Below are positions 37,081 through 39,364 of a stretch of DNA of 39,364 nucleotides, one piece after another (position 1 is the stretch's first letter; each line of letters begins with the position of its first letter). This DNA is from Bacillus luti (lineage in GTDB: Bacteria; Bacillota; Bacilli; Bacillales; Bacillaceae_G), in contig NZ_MACI01000016.1 of assembly GCF_001884105.1 (NCBI RefSeq), positions 1-39,364 on the forward strand, read 5' to 3'. Below the pieces are notes generated by a model. The model was not told the origin of the DNA, did not search any database, and saw only the letters and a list, made by a program, of their open reading frames with translations. The position numbers were made by a program, and so were the translations under genes.

Positions 37081-38529
37081 TCAGTCGTGAACCTCTTCTT
37101 CTACAAGGCTTTTCAAAATGTTGAAGTCCTCATAAATTCTCTGAACGTGCTCAGTATGATTTTCGAAATTACTCTTAATTTCTTCGTTGGAAACAGCGTG
37201 TTCTTCTGTTACAGATTGTAATTCCACGAGTGAATGATTTATATCTTCTACGTTTGTTTTTAATACAGAGGTGTGCTCAAACACTTTTTTAATCTCCTGT
37301 TCCATTTCTTTGCTATTTGTACTTACTAGATCAAATATCTGTTTTACTGTATTACTGTTTTGATTTGTGATATGTAGACAATCGTAAGAGTGTTTAAAGA
37401 AGTCATTGTTCTTGCTAATAAGCTCTTTGATATCTAAAATAATCTGTTGGATGTTGTTTGTAAATAGATTACTTATTTCACTCAATTTCTTCATTTCGCT
37501 GGAAACAATCGTGAATCCTTTCCCATGCTCTCCGGCTCTTGCCGCTTCGATAGATGCGTTTAAGCTCAACATTTTCGTTTGATTCGATATCTTATTTAGT
37601 GTATCTGTAATACTTTCTATATCGTTTAATTTTTGTACTAATGTATCGTTTACTTCCTCGTTTTGACTAAATAATTCTTTTAGATCTTCAATCGCTGCGT
37701 CTAATTTTTCGGTCTCTTTTGTGTATTCCGTTATAGATTTTGAGCATTCAATCGTTTTACTGTGCACTTCTTTAGAAAGATTGAAAATAATATTAGATTC
37801 TTCCTGTATACTAGCTGTATTTAATGTAATTCGTTCTAAATTATCTGTCTGTATAACGAAACTATGTACGATTTCTTCTAAGCTCTGGTTAAAATCATGG
37901 TTTTTATCACTTATGATTTTTACATTGTTTTTTAGGGTAGAAGAAAATTTCCTTAATTCATTAATCGTTTTCCTTGATGATTGATTTATAGAAATCAATT
38001 CTTTTTGTTGTTCAAATAGTGTCTGTCGCACCGTTAAAAGGTCTTTTAGAACACCGGATACAAAATGAGATACATAACTTAAAACAAGCCCGAACGAAAA
38101 GAATGAGAACAAATAATAGAATAAAAGGTCGTATTGATCCCCAAATAATTTTAGCGAGAAGAAAAAGTACAAAAATAATAATATAGAAAGAAATGTTGAG
38201 AAGATGTTTACTTTTTTATCCAAAAAAATTGCCGTCATGATGATGGTAATAAATAAAAATAAAGTGTTTCCGCTATTTTTGTCTATTGTACTGTAAACAA
38301 GTACGATCCCGCTGATTCCGAAGGAATACCAATAAGGAACAAATACATGTTTCCCCTGTCGCATTGCTATGTACATAACTAAACAAACGAATAAGGTACT
38401 GCCTAAAATTGATAGCATAAGGATCAAAGGTTTTCCTATAGCAAAACAAACAATAACGTTTGTTATAGCCACAACTAGGAGTAAATACAACATTATTTTG
38501 TTACGTTTTTGTAGTAAATCAGTTTCCAT
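37081..38529 (-). CDS. Membrane methyl-accepting-chemotaxis-like protein
   Basis: A 482-aa protein with six membrane segments (about 12-31, 36-55, 64-82, 88-103, 108-127, 136-160) and a coiled-coil signalling domain. The hairpin tip NQTKMLSLNASIEAARAGEH (317-336) then GKGFTIVSSEMKKLSE matches the MCP signature with changes (LSLNAS for LALNAA, VSSEMKKLS for VADEVRKLA). There is no extracellular sensor domain or HAMP. Start ATG 38529 with GGGGGGAT upstream. It may sense membrane state or interact with host CheA/CheW; MCP-like proteins of this type are also found in plasmids of Bacillus, but the role is not known. Confidence 0.82.
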   Translation of the reverse strand: METDLLQKRNKIMLYLLLVVAITNVIVCFAIGKPLILMLSILGSTLFVCLVMYIAMRQGKHVFVPYWYSFGISGIVLVYSTIDKNSGNTLFLFITIIMTAIFLDKKVNIFSTFLSILLFLYFFFSLKLFGDQYDLLFYYLFSFFSFGLVLSYVSHFVSGVLKDLLTVRQTLFEQQKELISINQSSRKTINELRKFSSTLKNNVKIISDKNHDFNQSLEEIVHSFVIQTDNLERITLNTASIQEESNIIFNLSKEVHSKTIECSKSITEYTKETEKLDAAIEDLKELFSQNEEVNDTLVQKLNDIESITDTLNKISNQTKMLSLNASIEAARAGEHGKGFTIVSSEMKKLSEISNLFTNNIQQIILDIKELISKNNDFFKHSYDCLHITNQNSNTVKQIFDLVSTNSKEMEQEIKKVFEHTSVLKTNVEDINHSLVELQSVTEEHAVSNEEIKSNFENHTEHVQRIYEDFNILKSLVEEEVHD

Positions 38530-38614
38530 GTTTATCCCCCCTCAAAACACTTCTTCTTTATAGTCAAAAACGTGATTATATCTAGTTTTTTGTTAGAATT
38601 TTTTATGAAAATCA

Positions 38615-38690
38615 ACTTATAATACAAATGTATTACAAGTTATAATTAAAGCAATAAAAGTAAATATTATGTGTAATACGTTTGTATTAC
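38615..38690. promoter_or_regulatory. Double GTAATAC palindrome upstream of the coiled-coil gene
   Basis: ATAATAC-AAAT-GTATTAC (38619-38636; arms extend to ACTT/AAGT, one mismatch in 11) and a perfect GTAATAC-GTTT-GTATTAC (38673-38690). Spacing between centres is 54 bp (about five turns). A TATAAT-like element lies between them. The second operator is next to the ribosome site AAGGAGG. Confidence 0.75.
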
Positions 38691-38707
38691 AGAAGGAGGA
38701 GAGGACC

Positions 38708-39364
38708 ATGACGAATGAAAAAGTAGATGAAAATGTTGAAAACATTGAAGTGAAAGAAGAAAAAAAGAAGACGCCAGGTAAAAGTTACAGGGCTTCAGTG
38801 GAGAAACATAAGGAAATTGCTGAATTCTTAGCTGAAAAAGGAATGACGCAAAGCGATTTTCTTTCTGTATCGCTGGATCTATTAAGAAAAGAAACATTAA
38901 AAGAAGCTTCAGGAGATTATGAGAAGGACCTTGAAAAGGTTGATGAATTAACAAAGCAAATGTACCAATCAATTTCAAATTTAGTCCTTTCCTTTAAAGT
39001 AAGTTCACAGAGCCAGCAAAACACCTACGAGAATGAGAAAAAGGAATTGAACAATATAATAGAAGAAAGAGAAGAAAAGTTAACAACGACAGAGCTTGCT
39101 GTTAGAGATAGTTGGGTAACTGTCTCTAAATTACAAAAGGAAAAGGACGATTTACACAAGGAATTTCAGGATTACAAAAAAGAAAATGAAGATATTATTG
39201 TGAAAAAAGAAGAGCTGCAAGCACAAGTCAATGATTTACATCGACAATTATTAGAAGCGAAAGAAACGATTTCTACCCTGGAAAAGGAAAACAAAAACAT
39301 AGAAAAGTTGACAAGAGAGAAAGAAAAATTACAATCCCAGTTAGAAAAGGAAAAAACGGATTTC
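38708..39364 (+). CDS. N-terminal part of RHH/coiled-coil DNA-binding protein
   Basis: The frame runs from ATG 38708 to the window edge and continues at 1-273 (about 285 aa). After a charged leader (1-22), residues about 25-62 (KSYRASVEKHKEIAEFLAEK, GMTQSDFLSVSLDLLRKE) form an RHH-like domain; beyond residue 95 it is one long coiled coil to the end. This outline is that of plasmid segregation or KfrA-like proteins, in which a small DNA-binding head is followed by a long coil. Two palindromes directly upstream are likely its operators. AAGGAGG ribosome site. Its role in segregation, regulation or DNA bridging is not settled. Confidence 0.78.
   Translation, partial: MTNEKVDENVENIEVKEEKKKTPGKSYRASVEKHKEIAEFLAEKGMTQSDFLSVSLDLLRKETLKEASGDYEKDLEKVDELTKQMYQSISNLVLSFKVSSQSQQNTYENEKKELNNIIEEREEKLTTTELAVRDSWVTVSKLQKEKDDLHKEFQDYKKENEDIIVKKEELQAQVNDLHRQLLEAKETISTLEKENKNIEKLTREKEKLQSQLEKEKTDF

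Overview
The window is most likely one complete circular plasmid of a Bacillus cereus-group bacterium. The first 72 bases are repeated exactly as the last 72 (1-72 = 39293-39364), and the coding frame that runs off the right edge continues in frame at the left edge, so the unit is 39,292 bp. The DNA is AT-rich, ribosome binding sites are purine-rich, and TTG and GTG starts are common. There is a Rap/Phr signalling pair, strong Firmicute hairpin terminators, and a backbone of plasmid functions. No rRNA, tRNA, CRISPR array or complete insertion sequence was seen. The host assignment is inference from style and gene content.

Layout. (1) 38708-273 (across the junction): DNA-binding coiled-coil protein with palindromic operators. 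(2) 455-2247: a repeat-rich coiled-coil protein and a serine resolvase with a res-like site. (3) 2262-8474: a long rightward operon of about a dozen small, mostly unrecognised genes, including two or three internal duplications, a VbhA-like antitoxin and three CxxC mini-proteins; at least seven of its proteins carry an [R/K]LxxLF motif. (4) 8475-11745: the probable replication region, with a leftward antisense RNA upstream of a 717-aa PrimPol/zinc-finger primase. (5) 11780-18348: accessory genes (PD-(D/E)XK nucleases, a membrane protein between inverted repeats, a divergent tyrosine recombinase, small proteins, an RHH regulator). (6) 19067-23147: lipoprotein, Rap-Phr, zinc ribbon, a second DUF559-type nuclease. 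(7) 23522-26383: an FtsK/HerA ATPase with a Replic_Relax protein. (8) 27012-28129: ParA plus a small ribbon-helix-helix partner. (9) 28179-33152: a MOBQ-type relaxase, an oriT-like region and a VirD4-type coupling protein. (10) 33584-38529: a pilin-like adhesin, small ORFs, a toxin-like peptide and a membrane chemoreceptor-like protein.

How it fits together. The PrimPol protein and antisense RNA probably replicate the plasmid and control its copy number, ParA and its RHH partner segregate it, and the resolvase resolves multimers. Two coupling-ATPase/relaxase-like pairs suggest mobilisation, but no VirB4/VirB6-like mating-pore genes are present, so transfer probably needs a helper. Two repeat systems stand out. 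Six 41-bp arrays each hold four copies (some degenerate) of an 8-bp TTATATAA unit spaced exactly 11 bp apart; two lie directly upstream of parA and four are dispersed between other genes, suggesting a multi-site centromere. A second palindrome, GTAATAC-N4-GTATTAC, occurs by the 38708 gene and in the convergent gap at 31242-31312, with half-sites near 4866-4936. The least explained parts are the 2262-8474 operon and these dispersed sites.
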